Of a DNA stretch of 64,000 nt, positions 43,604 through 52,951 are shown piece by piece (position 1 is the stretch's first letter; every line of letters starts with the position of its first letter). The notes below the pieces were generated by a model that saw only the letters and a program-made list of their open reading frames with translations, was not told where the DNA came from and did not search any database. Source of the stretch: Brevibacillus invocatus (GTDB taxonomy: Bacteria > Bacillota > Bacilli > Brevibacillales > Brevibacillaceae); assembly GCF_003710915.1 (NCBI RefSeq), contig NZ_RHHR01000034.1:1-64000 (forward strand). The letters are read 5' to 3'. The translations under genes and the position numbers were made by a program.

Positions 43604-45256
43604 TTGAGCGACGTTAAGATTTTCGCAATGGGCGGCCTCGGCGAGATCGGAAAAAATATGTACTGCGTCGAGTACGAGGATGAAATCATCATCATTGATT
43701 GTGGGGTTAAATTTCCGGAAAACGAGATGTTCGGGATTGATTTGGTGATTCCGGATGTTTCCTATCTGGTGGCAAATCAGCACAAGATCAAAGCTTTGTT
43801 GCTGACGCACGGCCACGAGGATCACATTGGAGCGATTCCTTATGTGTTGAAACAAATCAAGGTGCCGATCTACGGCGGACGCCTGACCCTGGGCTTGGTC
43901 AAGGCAAAGCTGGAAGAGCACCGCATGCAAAATGACGTATCGTTGATTCCGATTTCGGAAGACACGGAGATCCCTTTCAATCAGTTGAAGGCGGCATTCT
44001 TCCGCACCAATCACAGTATTCCGGATTCGTTTGGGGTCGTTCTACATACACCGGAGGGCATGGTGATCCACACAGGTGACTTCAAGTTTGACATGACGCC
44101 TGTAGGGCAAACGACCGAGTACGGAAAAATTGCCCGGATCGGCGCGAGCGGAGATGTATTGGCACTGCTCTCTGACAGTACGAACAGCGAACGTCCTGGT
44201 TATACCATGTCGGAACGCACAGTAGGCGAAGGGATTCTGGAGGTTGTGCAAAAAGCGCGTGGCCGCATCATTTTGGCTACATTCGCATCGAACGTACATC
44301 GCCTTCAGCAGGTAGTCGATGCCGCACAGGAGTGCAATCGCAAAGTAGCTGTCATTGGCCGCAGTATGGAAAAAGTCTTTTTGATTGGACAAGAACTGGG
44401 CTATATTCAGATGCCGGAGGGTATGCTGATCGACATCAAGCATATTGACAACTACGCGGACAACCAGGTGCTGATCATTTGTACCGGCAGCCAGGGTGAG
44501 CCGATGGCAGCTTTGACGCGCATTGCTTCGGGATCGCATCGCACCGTCTCCATCTATCCGGATGACACGGTGATTATCTCTGCATCACCGATTCCGGGGA
44601 ATACCATCAACGTAAGCCGGACGATTGATAAATTGTATCGCGCTGGCGCCAACGTCGTGTTGAGCCATGCTTTTGACATTCACGCCTCCGGTCACGGCAG
44701 CAGTGAAGAGCTGAAGCTGATGCTCAACTTTATCCGTCCACGCTACTTTATCCCAATTCACGGGGAGTATCGCATGCTGAAGACGCACTCCAAGCTGGCA
44801 CAGCAGGTCGGGATCGAGGAGAGCAACATCTTCCTGATGGATAATGGGGAAGTGCTCAACTGCTCGAGGGAAAAAACCTGGATGAGCAAGGTACAAGCCG
44901 GTATCGTTCTGATCGACGGCAGCGGCATCGGGGACGTAGGCAATATCGTTCTGCGCGATCGCAAGCATTTGGCGGAGGATGGTCTGATGGTCGTGGTCGT
45001 CAGCCTCGACATGAAAAACTTCAAGATCCTGACGGGTCCCGACATCGTCAGCCGAGGCTTCGTTTACGTGCGTGGCTCCGAATCCCTGATTCAGGAAGCG
45101 ACGCTGCTCGTTCGTCAGCGCCTCCAGGAAGCTTTGGAGAAGAAGATCAAGGAATGGTCGGAGCTGAAGTCGCAGGTCAACGAAGTGATCAAACCGTTCA
45201 TTTACGAAAAAACGGGGCGCAACCCGATGATCCTTACCATTTTGATGGAAGTGTAA
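43604..45256 (+). CDS. rnjA: Ribonuclease J
   Basis: 550 residues: metallo-beta-lactamase fold with metal ligands in THGHEDH (His69, His71, Asp73, His74), VIHTGDFKFD, the beta-CASP region CTGSQGEPMAALTRIA and SASPIPGNTINVSRTID, the IHGEYRML motif, and a C-terminal dimerisation domain ending PMILTILMEV. It has 5'-exo and endonuclease activity in RNA processing and decay. Motifs are intact and closer to RNase J1 than to J2. Starts at TTG 43604 with TAGGAGG at 7 bases; no better start exists. Confidence 0.93.
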   Translation: MSDVKIFAMGGLGEIGKNMYCVEYEDEIIIIDCGVKFPENEMFGIDLVIPDVSYLVANQHKIKALLLTHGHEDHIGAIPYVLKQIKVPIYGGRLTLGLVKAKLEEHRMQNDVSLIPISEDTEIPFNQLKAAFFRTNHSIPDSFGVVLHTPEGMVIHTGDFKFDMTPVGQTTEYGKIARIGASGDVLALLSDSTNSERPGYTMSERTVGEGILEVVQKARGRIILATFASNVHRLQQVVDAAQECNRKVAVIGRSMEKVFLIGQELGYIQMPEGMLIDIKHIDNYADNQVLIICTGSQGEPMAALTRIASGSHRTVSIYPDDTVIISASPIPGNTINVSRTIDKLYRAGANVVLSHAFDIHASGHGSSEELKLMLNFIRPRYFIPIHGEYRMLKTHSKLAQQVGIEESNIFLMDNGEVLNCSREKTWMSKVQAGIVLIDGSGIGDVGNIVLRDRKHLAEDGLMVVVVSLDMKNFKILTGPDIVSRGFVYVRGSESLIQEATLLVRQRLQEALEKKIKEWSELKSQVNEVIKPFIYEKTGRNPMILTILMEV

Positions 45257-45296
45257 TCCTACACACTTCCGGATTCTCCTAATGGAATGAACGGGT

Positions 45297-45302
45297 TATA
45301 AT
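45297..45302 (+). promoter_or_regulatory. Probable -10 element of the bacilliredoxin gene
   Basis: Perfect TATAAT 40 bases before the start codon; no convincing -35 hexamer at the expected distance. Confidence 0.4.
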
Positions 45303-45341
45303 AGTGGTAATGGAATTGAGAAAAAAAGGAGAGACTGCCCG

Positions 45342-45773
45342 ATGATGTCTTATGAAGCATATATGAGCCAAGTGATCCAGCCCATGCGTGACGAGTTGAC
45401 TCGCAATGGTTTTCAAGAGCTTCGCACTGCTGAAGAAGTGGAGCAAACCCTGCCAAATGCGAAAGGATTGACGCTGGTTGTTGTCAACTCCGTTTGCGGC
45501 TGTGCAGCAGGACTTGCACGTCCAGCTGTTGTTCATTCCTTGAACCATGCGAAAAAACCGGATAACATTTACACTGTGTTTGCCGGACAAGATAAGGAAG
45601 CGACTGCAAAAGCCCGCGAGTACTTCGAAGGCTATGCTCCGTCTTCCCCATCCTTTGCGATCATGAAGGACGGCAAAATCATGACGATGATCGAACGTCA
45701 TCAGATCGAAAACAACGATCTGCAAACGATCTCCAACCTGTTGACCAGTGCTTACGACAAGTACAGTGAATAA
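45342..45773 (+). CDS. Bacilliredoxin (BrxA/BrxB family)
   Basis: 143 residues with the DUF1094/bacilliredoxin signature NSVCGCAAGLARPA; the CGC active site is at Cys52-Cys54. FAGQDKEATAKAREYF and the SSPSFAIMKDGK and RHQIE segments match BrxA (YphP) and BrxB (YqiW) of B. subtilis, which remove bacillithiol from oxidised proteins. Start has AAAAGGAGAG; the second codon is also ATG. Own promoter-like -10 upstream. Confidence 0.95.
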   Translation: MMSYEAYMSQVIQPMRDELTRNGFQELRTAEEVEQTLPNAKGLTLVVVNSVCGCAAGLARPAVVHSLNHAKKPDNIYTVFAGQDKEATAKAREYFEGYAPSSPSFAIMKDGKIMTMIERHQIENNDLQTISNLLTSAYDKYSE

Positions 45774-45787
45774 GGCATAGGCAAGCT

Positions 45788-45817
45788 AAAAAGGCGCTCT
45801 GCAAGGGCGTCTTTATT
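45788..45817 (+). terminator. Weak terminator after bacilliredoxin
   Basis: AAGGCGC-TCTGCAA-GGGCGTCTT imperfect hairpin followed by a T-rich tract. Confidence 0.55.
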
Positions 45818-45857
45818 ATTTCCCACATATAGGTTGTGCATGAGTCCCTTCTATTAT

Positions 45858-45878
45858 TATAATAAACATATTTGTTTA
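45858..45878. promoter_or_regulatory. TATAAT with adjoining inverted repeat, upstream of SDR remnant
   Basis: TATAAT (45858-45863) overlapping the perfect dyad TAAACA-TATT-TGTTTA (45863-45878). Looks like a repressor site at a transcription start. The regulator is not adjacent. Confidence 0.5.
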
Positions 45879-45906
45879 AAAAGTATAAGAGGGAGGGAAC
45901 TTGCGC

Positions 45907-46287
45907 TTGAAGCAAAAACTGGTGATTATTACAGAAGTTACACGCGGTTTGGGTCGGGCGATGGTGGAGCGGGCAGAAGGGGTGATCATTAACATCAGCT
46001 CTTATTGGGGACGTCATGGAGAGGGGATGGTTGCTCCGTATTGTGCATCCAAGTTTGCCGTAGAAGGTCTGTCCCGGTCACTGGCTCAGGAGCTGCCTAA
46101 AGGGATGGCCGTGGTGGCACTCGATCCGGGAGGGAGTATCGACACTGCGATGCTTCAGCAGTGTTCCCCGGGAGAGGTGGAGACAGCGCCTTCCCCCGAA
46201 GCGTGGAGCCGCGTAGCCGTACCGTATCTTCTCAAGATCGGTCCAAAGGAAAATGGCAAGTCACTTACCTGTCCCCGGGCCGTCTGA
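45907..46287 (+). pseudogene. Short-chain dehydrogenase with internal deletion
   Basis: 126 residues instead of about 240-250. The N-terminus is an SDR first strand (KLVIITEVTRGLGRAMVERA), but its glycine loop reads TEVTRGLG instead of TGxxxGxG. It then jumps to the middle of an SDR (GVIINISSYWGRHG, YCASKFAVEGLSRSLAQE, PG). The adenine-pocket, NNAG and flanking helices (about 100 residues) are missing in frame. The loss of key elements makes NAD binding unlikely. TTG start at 45907 follows GGGAGGG at 9 bases. Confidence 0.7.
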
Positions 46288-46292
46288 ATAGG

Positions 46293-46330
46293 AAAAGTCG
46301 CTCATTCCCAAAGGGGAGGGCGACTTTTTG
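46293..46330. terminator. Bidirectional terminator
   Basis: AAAAGTCGC ... GCGACTTTTT hairpin between convergent genes. Confidence 0.82.
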
Positions 46331-46344
46331 TTTTCGATGAATTC

Positions 46345-47574
46345 CTATAAGGATCGGACCTGATTCTGCCGATCCCGTTGCAAAAAGGCGTGAAGCAGAC
46401 AGAGAAGCACGGCGCTAAAGGCAACGATGGTAGAAATCAGAAGACTGGACTGCACGCCACCCTGATCGTAGCTATAGCCCAAGGCCAGCGGACCCAAGAG
46501 ACGACCGACTGTGGTAATCGATCCCACCACTCCCAGATAAAAAGGAGCCATGTCCCCCGTTTTTTCTGAGACAAAGGTGGGGATAGTAGGGGCAATCAAC
46601 ATTTCGCCAAACGTCGTAATGATCATGCCCGTAATAAAAGCTGCGTAGCTGTCGTGGAAGAACAGCATGAATGCAAAGCCAAGGCCGTAGGCAACAGCAC
46701 TGGCGACGAGCTGGGCGGACAGATTTTGCTGCAGCAGGCGCTTGAACCAGGCAATGACAGGCTGACCTGCGAAAATGACGATTCCGTTGACCGTCCAAAG
46801 CCAGCTGTAAGCCGAGAGTGGCATGCCCTGACTGGTCAGATAAGGGGCTACACCCGTGTTCCAGACCGTAGTAGAGAAAAAGATAAAGCCGCCGCCGAGA
46901 GCCATGAACAGGTATACGCGATAATTGAACAGCAGCTTGAGTGTCTCCAGACCAGTACGTTTGACCGCCTTTTCGCCGTCTTTGCCGACCAGCTCCTGAT
47001 GGGAAATATGTTTCATGATCAGGAAGAAGAACAGGGCGAACAAAAGCGTACTGATACTGTTGATAAAAAAGGTAAGCTGAAAGGAAATCGTGGCAATCAA
47101 TCCGGCAAGCGCAGTACCGATTGCCATACCCATATTGTTGCCCACATAGACGACGTTAAAAATTTCACGTCGCTGCTCTTTCCAGCGAAATCCGATAAAT
47201 GCCTGAATGGCAGGAGCGGAAAGATTGTAGGTAAAACCAAGACACATCATGACGGCTAAATAGACAGGCCAGCTATGAATCAGTGGTATTGTAAACTGAA
47301 ACATGCCTTGCAGAAAGAGAGCCCCGACAATAAGCCGTTTTGCTCCCAGACGGTGAAAAAGCGTACCACCGACAAACTGGCCGACAATGCCAGCGATGGA
47401 CTGAAGCATGAGAACAAAGCCAGCTTCTGTCATCGAACGGCCCAGAATCGTATGTACGTACAACGTGGTCAAGGGCCACATGAATGCACTGCCAGAGGCA
47501 TTGATAAAGCTGGCAGTGAGGAAAAGCAATGCTTCACGAGGATAGCGGTTCAACAAAGAAAATGGCGAAACCAT
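46345..47574 (-). CDS. MFS transporter
   Basis: 409 residues, 12 predicted helices, central basic loop (about 190-205). The loop after helix 2 is GGTLFHRLGAKRLIVG (GxxxxRxGxkr MFS signature). Resembles the multidrug/YfmO-like efflux group. ATG at 47574 with AAAGGTG. Transcribed from the promoter at 47607-47635. Substrate unknown. Confidence 0.9.
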   Translation of the reverse strand: MVSPFSLLNRYPREALLFLTASFINASGSAFMWPLTTLYVHTILGRSMTEAGFVLMLQSIAGIVGQFVGGTLFHRLGAKRLIVGALFLQGMFQFTIPLIHSWPVYLAVMMCLGFTYNLSAPAIQAFIGFRWKEQRREIFNVVYVGNNMGMAIGTALAGLIATISFQLTFFINSISTLLFALFFFLIMKHISHQELVGKDGEKAVKRTGLETLKLLFNYRVYLFMALGGGFIFFSTTVWNTGVAPYLTSQGMPLSAYSWLWTVNGIVIFAGQPVIAWFKRLLQQNLSAQLVASAVAYGLGFAFMLFFHDSYAAFITGMIITTFGEMLIAPTIPTFVSEKTGDMAPFYLGVVGSITTVGRLLGPLALGYSYDQGGVQSSLLISTIVAFSAVLLCLLHAFLQRDRQNQVRSL

Positions 47575-47606
47575 AGGAAGTCACACCTTTGCGGTAATAT
47601 ATTCTA

Positions 47607-47635
47607 AGTATAGAATTTTTTGTATACTTTGTAAA
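47607..47635 (-). promoter_or_regulatory. MFS promoter with inverted repeat in the spacer
   Basis: Minus strand TTTACA (47630-47635), 17-base spacer, TATACT (47607-47612). AAGTATA and TATACTT arms, 10 bases apart, overlap the spacer and -10 region; candidate operator. Confidence 0.65.
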
Positions 47636-47813
47636 TAAAAATGTTTAGTAAATAGTTATTGCTCACCCAAATAAAGGCTGCTCCGTGATGATTATATTCG
47701 AGTATACTAAGAAAAGTGGAGAGGTGGACTCAAGCCCCACTTCGGCTTCAGCCCAAGGCTTGGCGGAGAACTGCTAACTACAGAATAGAAAGAGCTTAAA
47801 GGTGGAGTCGTTC

Positions 47814-48812
47814 TTGAAACGAGTATGGAAACGCGTATTTGTCCTGTTATTTCTTTGTATAGTGGCAACGACGGGTTATTACGGATATGCCTTTTACGAA
47901 TTCTCACAAGGGATTCAGCAGCCCAATCTGGTAGATGAGACAGAAGCGCCTTCTGGAGGCGGCCAGGAAACGAAGGCGGCGGAGATTCCGCAATGGGATG
48001 GCAAGGATCGTGTCAACATTTTGCTGATGGGTGTGGATCGCCGAGGGGTTCGCAACAGCGGATTGCCGCGTTCGGATTCGATGATGGTCGTGAGCATAGA
48101 CCCTGAACGCAAGCGCTTTGACCTTTTTTCCATTTTAAGGGATACGTATGTTGAAATTCCTGAACACGGCATGTCGCGCATTAATGCGGCGGTCGTGAAT
48201 GGCGGTCCGGAGCTGGCGATGAAAACGGTCAGTCATTTTACGGGCCTACCCATCAACCGGTATGTCATCACAGATTTCGAAGGCTTCAAGGCGCTGATTG
48301 ACGCAATGGGCGGCGTGAAGCTGGATGTCGAAAAAAACATGTACTACCATGATCCGACTGACAAAGGTATGTATGACATCAACCTCAAGAAGGGTCTGCA
48401 GACCTTGGATGGAGACAAAGCATTGCAGTACGTGCGATTCCGTCACGATGCAACCTCTGACTACACCCGCACTGAGCGTCAACGCAAGCTGTTGGCTGCC
48501 GTAGCGGATCAGATGAAGCAGGGAACGACATTGATCCAGCTGCCGACGATCCTGAAAGAAGTGACGCCGTATATTCAAACCAACATCAGCTCCATGGATA
48601 TGCTGAAGCTTTCATCCCTTGGACTCATGTTGAATACGGATAATCCGGGTAATTACCAGGTTCCTCCGATGGGAATGTTCCGCGAATCCAATCGTGCGGG
48701 CTCCGTTCTTATTCCCGACGTCAAGCAAGTGCAGGCGTTTATTCAGGAATCCCTCAATCCGCCTGTTCAGGAAAAAGGAAACAGAATTGCCGAAGGATGG
48801 AGCACCAAATGA
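47814..48812 (+). CDS. LytR-CpsA-Psr (LCP) family cell-wall protein
   Basis: 332 residues: short basic N-terminus, one membrane helix (about 7-25), then the LCP domain with NILLMGVDRR, LPRSDSMMVVSIDP, LFSILRDTYVEIP, RINAAVVNGGPELAMKTV, and the conserved Arg-rich KALQYVRFRHDATSDYTRTERQRKLL. LCP enzymes transfer lipid-linked polymers such as teichoic acids to peptidoglycan on the outer face. TTG at 47814 is preceded by AAAGGTGGAG; the GTG at 47802 overlaps that site. A TATACT (47702-47707) may be its -10, giving a GC-rich leader of about 100 nt. Confidence 0.9.
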   Translation: MKRVWKRVFVLLFLCIVATTGYYGYAFYEFSQGIQQPNLVDETEAPSGGGQETKAAEIPQWDGKDRVNILLMGVDRRGVRNSGLPRSDSMMVVSIDPERKRFDLFSILRDTYVEIPEHGMSRINAAVVNGGPELAMKTVSHFTGLPINRYVITDFEGFKALIDAMGGVKLDVEKNMYYHDPTDKGMYDINLKKGLQTLDGDKALQYVRFRHDATSDYTRTERQRKLLAAVADQMKQGTTLIQLPTILKEVTPYIQTNISSMDMLKLSSLGLMLNTDNPGNYQVPPMGMFRESNRAGSVLIPDVKQVQAFIQESLNPPVQEKGNRIAEGWSTK

Positions 48813-48813
48813 C

Positions 48814-48850
48814 AACAGCACGCAGCATTAAGCGGGCTGTTGTTTTTTTG
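48814..48850 (+). terminator. Terminator after the LCP gene
   Basis: AACAGC ... GCTGTT hairpin followed by a run of T. Confidence 0.75.
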
Positions 48851-49010
48851 CTTTTGGTGAGCCAGAAGAGGAGCTGCTTTATTTTTATTCACATTTGAAT
48901 AAATATTCGTAAAACTTAATTAAATCATTTCAAATCCCATTCCCAAATCCGCATTTGTCGAGTATATTTTGGGGGCAGTGGGTTTTTTTAGATAAAGGGG
49001 GAAAATTTTA

Positions 49011-50663
49011 ATGAGAAAAAATATTTCAATGCTGGCTGGCATTACCTTGCTGGTAGGCACCATTCTGGCTGGCTGCACGGGCGGCGGGCAAGCACCGACC
49101 ACCCAACCAGGAGCGGTTCAGTCTCCTGATGCATCGGCCCCTGCTCCTGCAAGCAATGTGGAGCAAGTATTCCGTGCCAATCTGACGAGCGAGCCTTCTA
49201 CTGCTGACCCGGGTCTGGCGAAGGATGCCACTTCCGGTACGCTGGTACGCGCGACATTTGACGGTTTGACTCGCCTGGATGGAGATTCCAAACCAATGAA
49301 CTCCGTAGCTTCTGATGTGAAGCTGTCCGATGACAACCTGGTTTACACCTTCACGATCCGTGATTCCAAGTGGAGCAATGGAGATCCGGTAACGGCACAC
49401 GACTTTGAATTTGCCTGGAAACGTGCCCTGGACGCGAATTTTGGTGCTGAGTACGCATACCAGCTGTACTACATCAAGAATGCTGAAAAAGTAAACAAAG
49501 GTGAAGTTTCTGCAGACCAGCTGGGTGTAAAAGCCCTGGATGATAAAACGCTGGAAGTAACGTTGGAAAACCCAACACCGTTCTTCCTTCAACTGACTGC
49601 TTTCTATACCTACTACCCAGTGAACAAAAAAGTGGTAGAAGCCAATCCGAACTGGGCGATGGAAGCTGCTACTCACGTAAGCAATGGTCCTTTCAAATTG
49701 ACTGCTTGGGAGCACAAAAGCAAGATCATTCTGGAAAAGAACGAGCATTATTGGGATAAAGACGCTGTGAAGCTGGAGAAGATCGACTTTGCAATGATCG
49801 AGGATGACAACACAGCATTGTCCATGTTTGATAACGGCGAACTGGATTGGGCAGGTCAACCACTCGGCGGATTGCCTGTAGATGCAGTACCGGCTTTGAA
49901 GGACTCAGGTAAACTGGTTGTACATCCAAAAGCGACCATGTACTGGTACAAAATGAACACAACCAAAGGTCCTTTGGCTAATGTGAAGATCCGCAAGGCG
50001 CTGTCCCTGGCTGTAAATCGTCAGGAAATCGTGGACAACATCACACAAGTAGGTCAGGTTCCAACCATGGGAATGCTGCCACAGTCGATGATCATCAAAA
50101 AAGAAGGTTATTTCAAAGACAACGATGTAGAGACCGCAAAACAATTGCTGGCTGAAGGGATGAAAGAACTGGGTGTAACTCAGCTTCCAACGATCACTTT
50201 GTCCTACAATACAACTGACCGTCACAAGAAAATTGCCGAAGCGATTCAGGACCAATGGAGAAAGGCTCTGGGTATTGATGTAAAACTGATGAACAAAGAA
50301 TTCAAGGTACACTTGGATGACATGCATCAGCTGAACTATGAAGTAGCACGTATCGGTTGGAACGCAGACTTTAACGATCCGATCAACTACATGGAAATGT
50401 TCCGTGACCAGAATACAGGTAACAACGACACCGGTTGGGAAAATGAGCGCTACAAGGAATTGCTGAAGCTGTCTGCAACTGAAAATGATCCTGCAAAACG
50501 GACCCAGCTGTTCGCGGAAGCAGAGGAAATTTTCATGAACGAGATGCCGCTCATTCCGCTCTTCACAGACGTGGACATCTGGGTACAAAGCGACAAAGTG
50601 AAAGGCGTACAAGTGGATGGACTCGGCTTTATCGACCTGAAATGGGCTGAGAAAGTAGAGTAG
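49011..50663 (+). CDS. Oligopeptide ABC transporter substrate-binding lipoprotein (OppA type), copy 1
   Basis: 550 residues: signal peptide with lipobox ILAGC (mature Cys about residue 23), a P/A-rich linker, and an SBP_bac_5 domain (FTIRDSKWSNGDPVTAHDFEFAWKRALD, NGPFKLTAWEHKSKIILEKNEHYWD). It binds oligopeptides outside the membrane for an Opp permease. No permease or ATPase gene is in this window. AAAGGGGG precedes the ATG. Downstream lies a close paralogue in tandem. Confidence 0.93.
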   Translation: MRKNISMLAGITLLVGTILAGCTGGGQAPTTQPGAVQSPDASAPAPASNVEQVFRANLTSEPSTADPGLAKDATSGTLVRATFDGLTRLDGDSKPMNSVASDVKLSDDNLVYTFTIRDSKWSNGDPVTAHDFEFAWKRALDANFGAEYAYQLYYIKNAEKVNKGEVSADQLGVKALDDKTLEVTLENPTPFFLQLTAFYTYYPVNKKVVEANPNWAMEAATHVSNGPFKLTAWEHKSKIILEKNEHYWDKDAVKLEKIDFAMIEDDNTALSMFDNGELDWAGQPLGGLPVDAVPALKDSGKLVVHPKATMYWYKMNTTKGPLANVKIRKALSLAVNRQEIVDNITQVGQVPTMGMLPQSMIIKKEGYFKDNDVETAKQLLAEGMKELGVTQLPTITLSYNTTDRHKKIAEAIQDQWRKALGIDVKLMNKEFKVHLDDMHQLNYEVARIGWNADFNDPINYMEMFRDQNTGNNDTGWENERYKELLKLSATENDPAKRTQLFAEAEEIFMNEMPLIPLFTDVDIWVQSDKVKGVQVDGLGFIDLKWAEKVE

Positions 50664-50702
50664 GAACGTCAATAATTAGATGATAAGTAAACAAAAAACA
50701 AA

Positions 50703-50728
50703 GGCCGCGAGAATAATCGCGGTTTTTG
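50703..50728 (+). terminator. Terminator between the two OppA genes
   Basis: GCCGCGA-GAATAA-TCGCGGT hairpin followed by TTTT. Confidence 0.85.
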
Positions 50729-50734
50729 TATTTT

Positions 50735-50917
50735 TATTTCTAGAATAGGAGAGTATAGTAAGAGCATATTTATTGTGTTTTTTAAATAATTTTTTACAAT
50801 AAAATAATAATATTTAATGAATAAATAAAATTTTATTAAATCACTCTAAAACATGTTTAAAAATAATATAAAAGGATGTATATTGATAAAGGATTTAGAA
50901 AAGGGGGATTTAGTTGT
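50735..50917. other. Very AT-rich promoter region of the second oppA
   Basis: About 180 nt made mostly of A and T (runs such as AAATAATTTTTTACAATAAA). Probably contains the promoter and UP-like elements of a highly expressed gene. Individual -35/-10 boxes cannot be chosen with confidence. Confidence 0.5.
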
Positions 50918-52552
50918 ATGAAAAAGAATGTGTTCGTGGCAATGAGTTCGATTCTCGTACTTGGTGCAGCACTTGCAGGATGCGGTGGCGGCAACCAAGC
51001 GGCACCAGAAAATAATTCAGGTAGCAACGCTGAGGCGCCAGCAACTGGTCCTAAAGTTCTGAAACTGAACCTGCGCTCCGAACCACCTACAGCTGACCCA
51101 GGAATCGCGGAAGACTCTACTTCCGGTACTATTATCCGTGCAACCTTTGAAGGTCTGACCCGTACTGGTGAAGACGGTAAAGTGCATGAAGCTGCTGCGG
51201 AAAGCTATGAAGTTTCCGAAGACGGAACAAAATATACATTCAAACTGCGTGATGCAAAATGGAGCAACGGTGATCCAGTAACAGCAGGCGACTTCGAATT
51301 CGCTTGGAAACGCGCTCTGGATCCAAAAACAGCTTCCAACTATGCTTACCAGCTCTATTACATTAAAAACGGTGAAGCCTTCAACAAAGGCGAAGCTACA
51401 ATGGATGACGTTGGCGTAAAAGCGCTCGACGATAAAACTTTGGAAGTAACGCTGCAAAACCCAACTCCGTTCTTTACTGAACTGACTGCTTTCTACACCT
51501 ACTACCCAGTAAACAAAAAAGTAGTAGAAGCCAATGAAAAATGGGCAGCAGACGCTGCTACGCACGTAGGTAACGGTCCTTTCAAATTGACCACTTGGGA
51601 GCACAAAAACAAGCTGGTTGTAGAGAAAAACGAAAACTATTGGGATAACAGCGCTGTAAAAGTGGACAAGATCGAGTTCTCCATGGTTGAAGACGAGAAT
51701 ACAGAGCTGTCCATGTTTGACAACGGCGAATTGGATTGGGCAGGTGCACCTACAAGCGCGCTCCCAACCGATGCTATTCCGGCTCTGAAAGATTCCGGAA
51801 AAATGAAGACTCAACCAACGGCAGGTACGTACTGGTATAAATTCAATACAGAAAAAGCGCCTTTCAACAACGTGAAAATCCGTAAAGCATTTGCTTATGC
51901 GATTGATCGTCAAGGCCTGATCGACAACGTGCTGCAAGCAGGTCAGCTTCCAGCAACAGGTGCGGTACCACCATCCATGGCGCTGAACAAAGATGGCTAC
52001 TTCAAAGACAACGATGTGGAAACAGCGAAAAAATTGCTGGAAGAGGGTATGAAGGAAGAGGGAATCACTTCTATGCCTACCGTTACACTCTCCTACAACA
52101 CATCCGAAGGGCACAAAAAGATTGCAGAAGCGATCCAAGACCAATGGAAGAAAAACCTTGGCGTAGATGTAAAACTGGAAAACAAAGAATGGAAAGTTTA
52201 CATCGAAGACCTGCATCAAGGAAACTACCAAATCGGTCGTATGGGCTGGTTGGGTGACTTCAACGATCCAATCAACTTCTTGGAGCTGTACAAGGATAAA
52301 AAAGGTGGCAACAACGACACCAACTGGGAAAATCCGAAGTACAAAGAACTGCTGAACCAATCCGCTCTGGAGCAAGATCCAGCGAAACGTTCTGCAATCT
52401 TGGCTGAAGCTGAGCAAATCCTGATGGATGAAATGCCAATCATGCCAATCTACTTCTACACGCAATCTTGGGTACAAAATGAGAAGGTTACAGGCGTAAT
52501 CGTAGACGGTTTGGGTAACGTTGACTACAAATACGCTGATAAAGCTGAGTAA
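50918..52552 (+). CDS. Oligopeptide ABC transporter substrate-binding lipoprotein (OppA type), copy 2
   Basis: 544 residues with lipobox ALAGC and the same SBP_bac_5 architecture as copy 1. Long identical stretches (SKWSNGDPVTA-like AKWSNGDPVTAGDFEFAWKR; AFYTYYPVNKKVVEAN; GYFKDNDVETAK) show a tandem duplication with later divergence, mainly in the ligand-facing second lobe. ATG at 50918 with AAAAGGGGGA. It has its own promoter region and terminator, so the two copies can be expressed independently. Confidence 0.93.
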   Translation: MKKNVFVAMSSILVLGAALAGCGGGNQAAPENNSGSNAEAPATGPKVLKLNLRSEPPTADPGIAEDSTSGTIIRATFEGLTRTGEDGKVHEAAAESYEVSEDGTKYTFKLRDAKWSNGDPVTAGDFEFAWKRALDPKTASNYAYQLYYIKNGEAFNKGEATMDDVGVKALDDKTLEVTLQNPTPFFTELTAFYTYYPVNKKVVEANEKWAADAATHVGNGPFKLTTWEHKNKLVVEKNENYWDNSAVKVDKIEFSMVEDENTELSMFDNGELDWAGAPTSALPTDAIPALKDSGKMKTQPTAGTYWYKFNTEKAPFNNVKIRKAFAYAIDRQGLIDNVLQAGQLPATGAVPPSMALNKDGYFKDNDVETAKKLLEEGMKEEGITSMPTVTLSYNTSEGHKKIAEAIQDQWKKNLGVDVKLENKEWKVYIEDLHQGNYQIGRMGWLGDFNDPINFLELYKDKKGGNNDTNWENPKYKELLNQSALEQDPAKRSAILAEAEQILMDEMPIMPIYFYTQSWVQNEKVTGVIVDGLGNVDYKYADKAE

Positions 52553-52566
52553 TTTTAGTTCGACCG

Positions 52567-52600
52567 ACGAGGGGTGCGCTACGCGCCTCTCGTTTTTTTT
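52567..52600 (+). terminator. Terminator after the second oppA
   Basis: CGAGGGGTGCG-CTAC-GCGCCTCTCG hairpin followed by eight or more T. Confidence 0.92.
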
Positions 52601-52682
52601 TATGCATATGGACAAATGACCAATCCATTCCGCGCTTCCTGACATAGAGTGAAAGGAACAAACTGTACCAGGGGGGATAGCT

Positions 52683-52940
52683 GTGGATTTGGGCAAGCTG
52701 ATGAGCTTTATTCGAACGATTCCGAAGGATAAGCTGAAGACGGATGCTGGTTTGAAAGAAGTGATTCGCGACTTGGGGAAAAAGTCTGGAAAAAACTTTA
52801 CTGATCAAGAACTCAATCGGTATGTGGCTCAGTTCAGAAGCATGTACAAGACAGAAAACGTGGGAAGTCTGTTGGATAAACTCTCCAAAAAGGGCATGAG
52901 CTCCAAAGAATTGGATAACATCAAGAAGCGCTTCAAATAA
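52683..52940 (+). CDS. 85-residue helical protein of unknown function
   Basis: Basic, fully helical and soluble (IRTIPKDKLKTDAGLKEVIRD, LNRYVAQFRSMY, KELDNIKKRFK). GTG start with a strong AGGGGGGA site. It lies 11 bases upstream of the next gene's likely start, which suggests joint function. No family recognised with certainty. Confidence 0.72.
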   Translation: MDLGKLMSFIRTIPKDKLKTDAGLKEVIRDLGKKSGKNFTDQELNRYVAQFRSMYKTENVGSLLDKLSKKGMSSKELDNIKKRFK

Positions 52941-52951
52941 GGGGAGGTGAC

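Noticed and set aside
47719-47770. Possible riboswitch in the GC-rich leader of the LCP gene
   Set aside because: Short CAAGCC/GGCTTG pairings exist but no conserved core of a known class and no terminator; could be random.
51017-52696. 559-codon minus-strand open frame opposite the second oppA
   Set aside because: Cys/Phe/Val-rich translation with no recognisable fold; arises from the codon bias of oppA.
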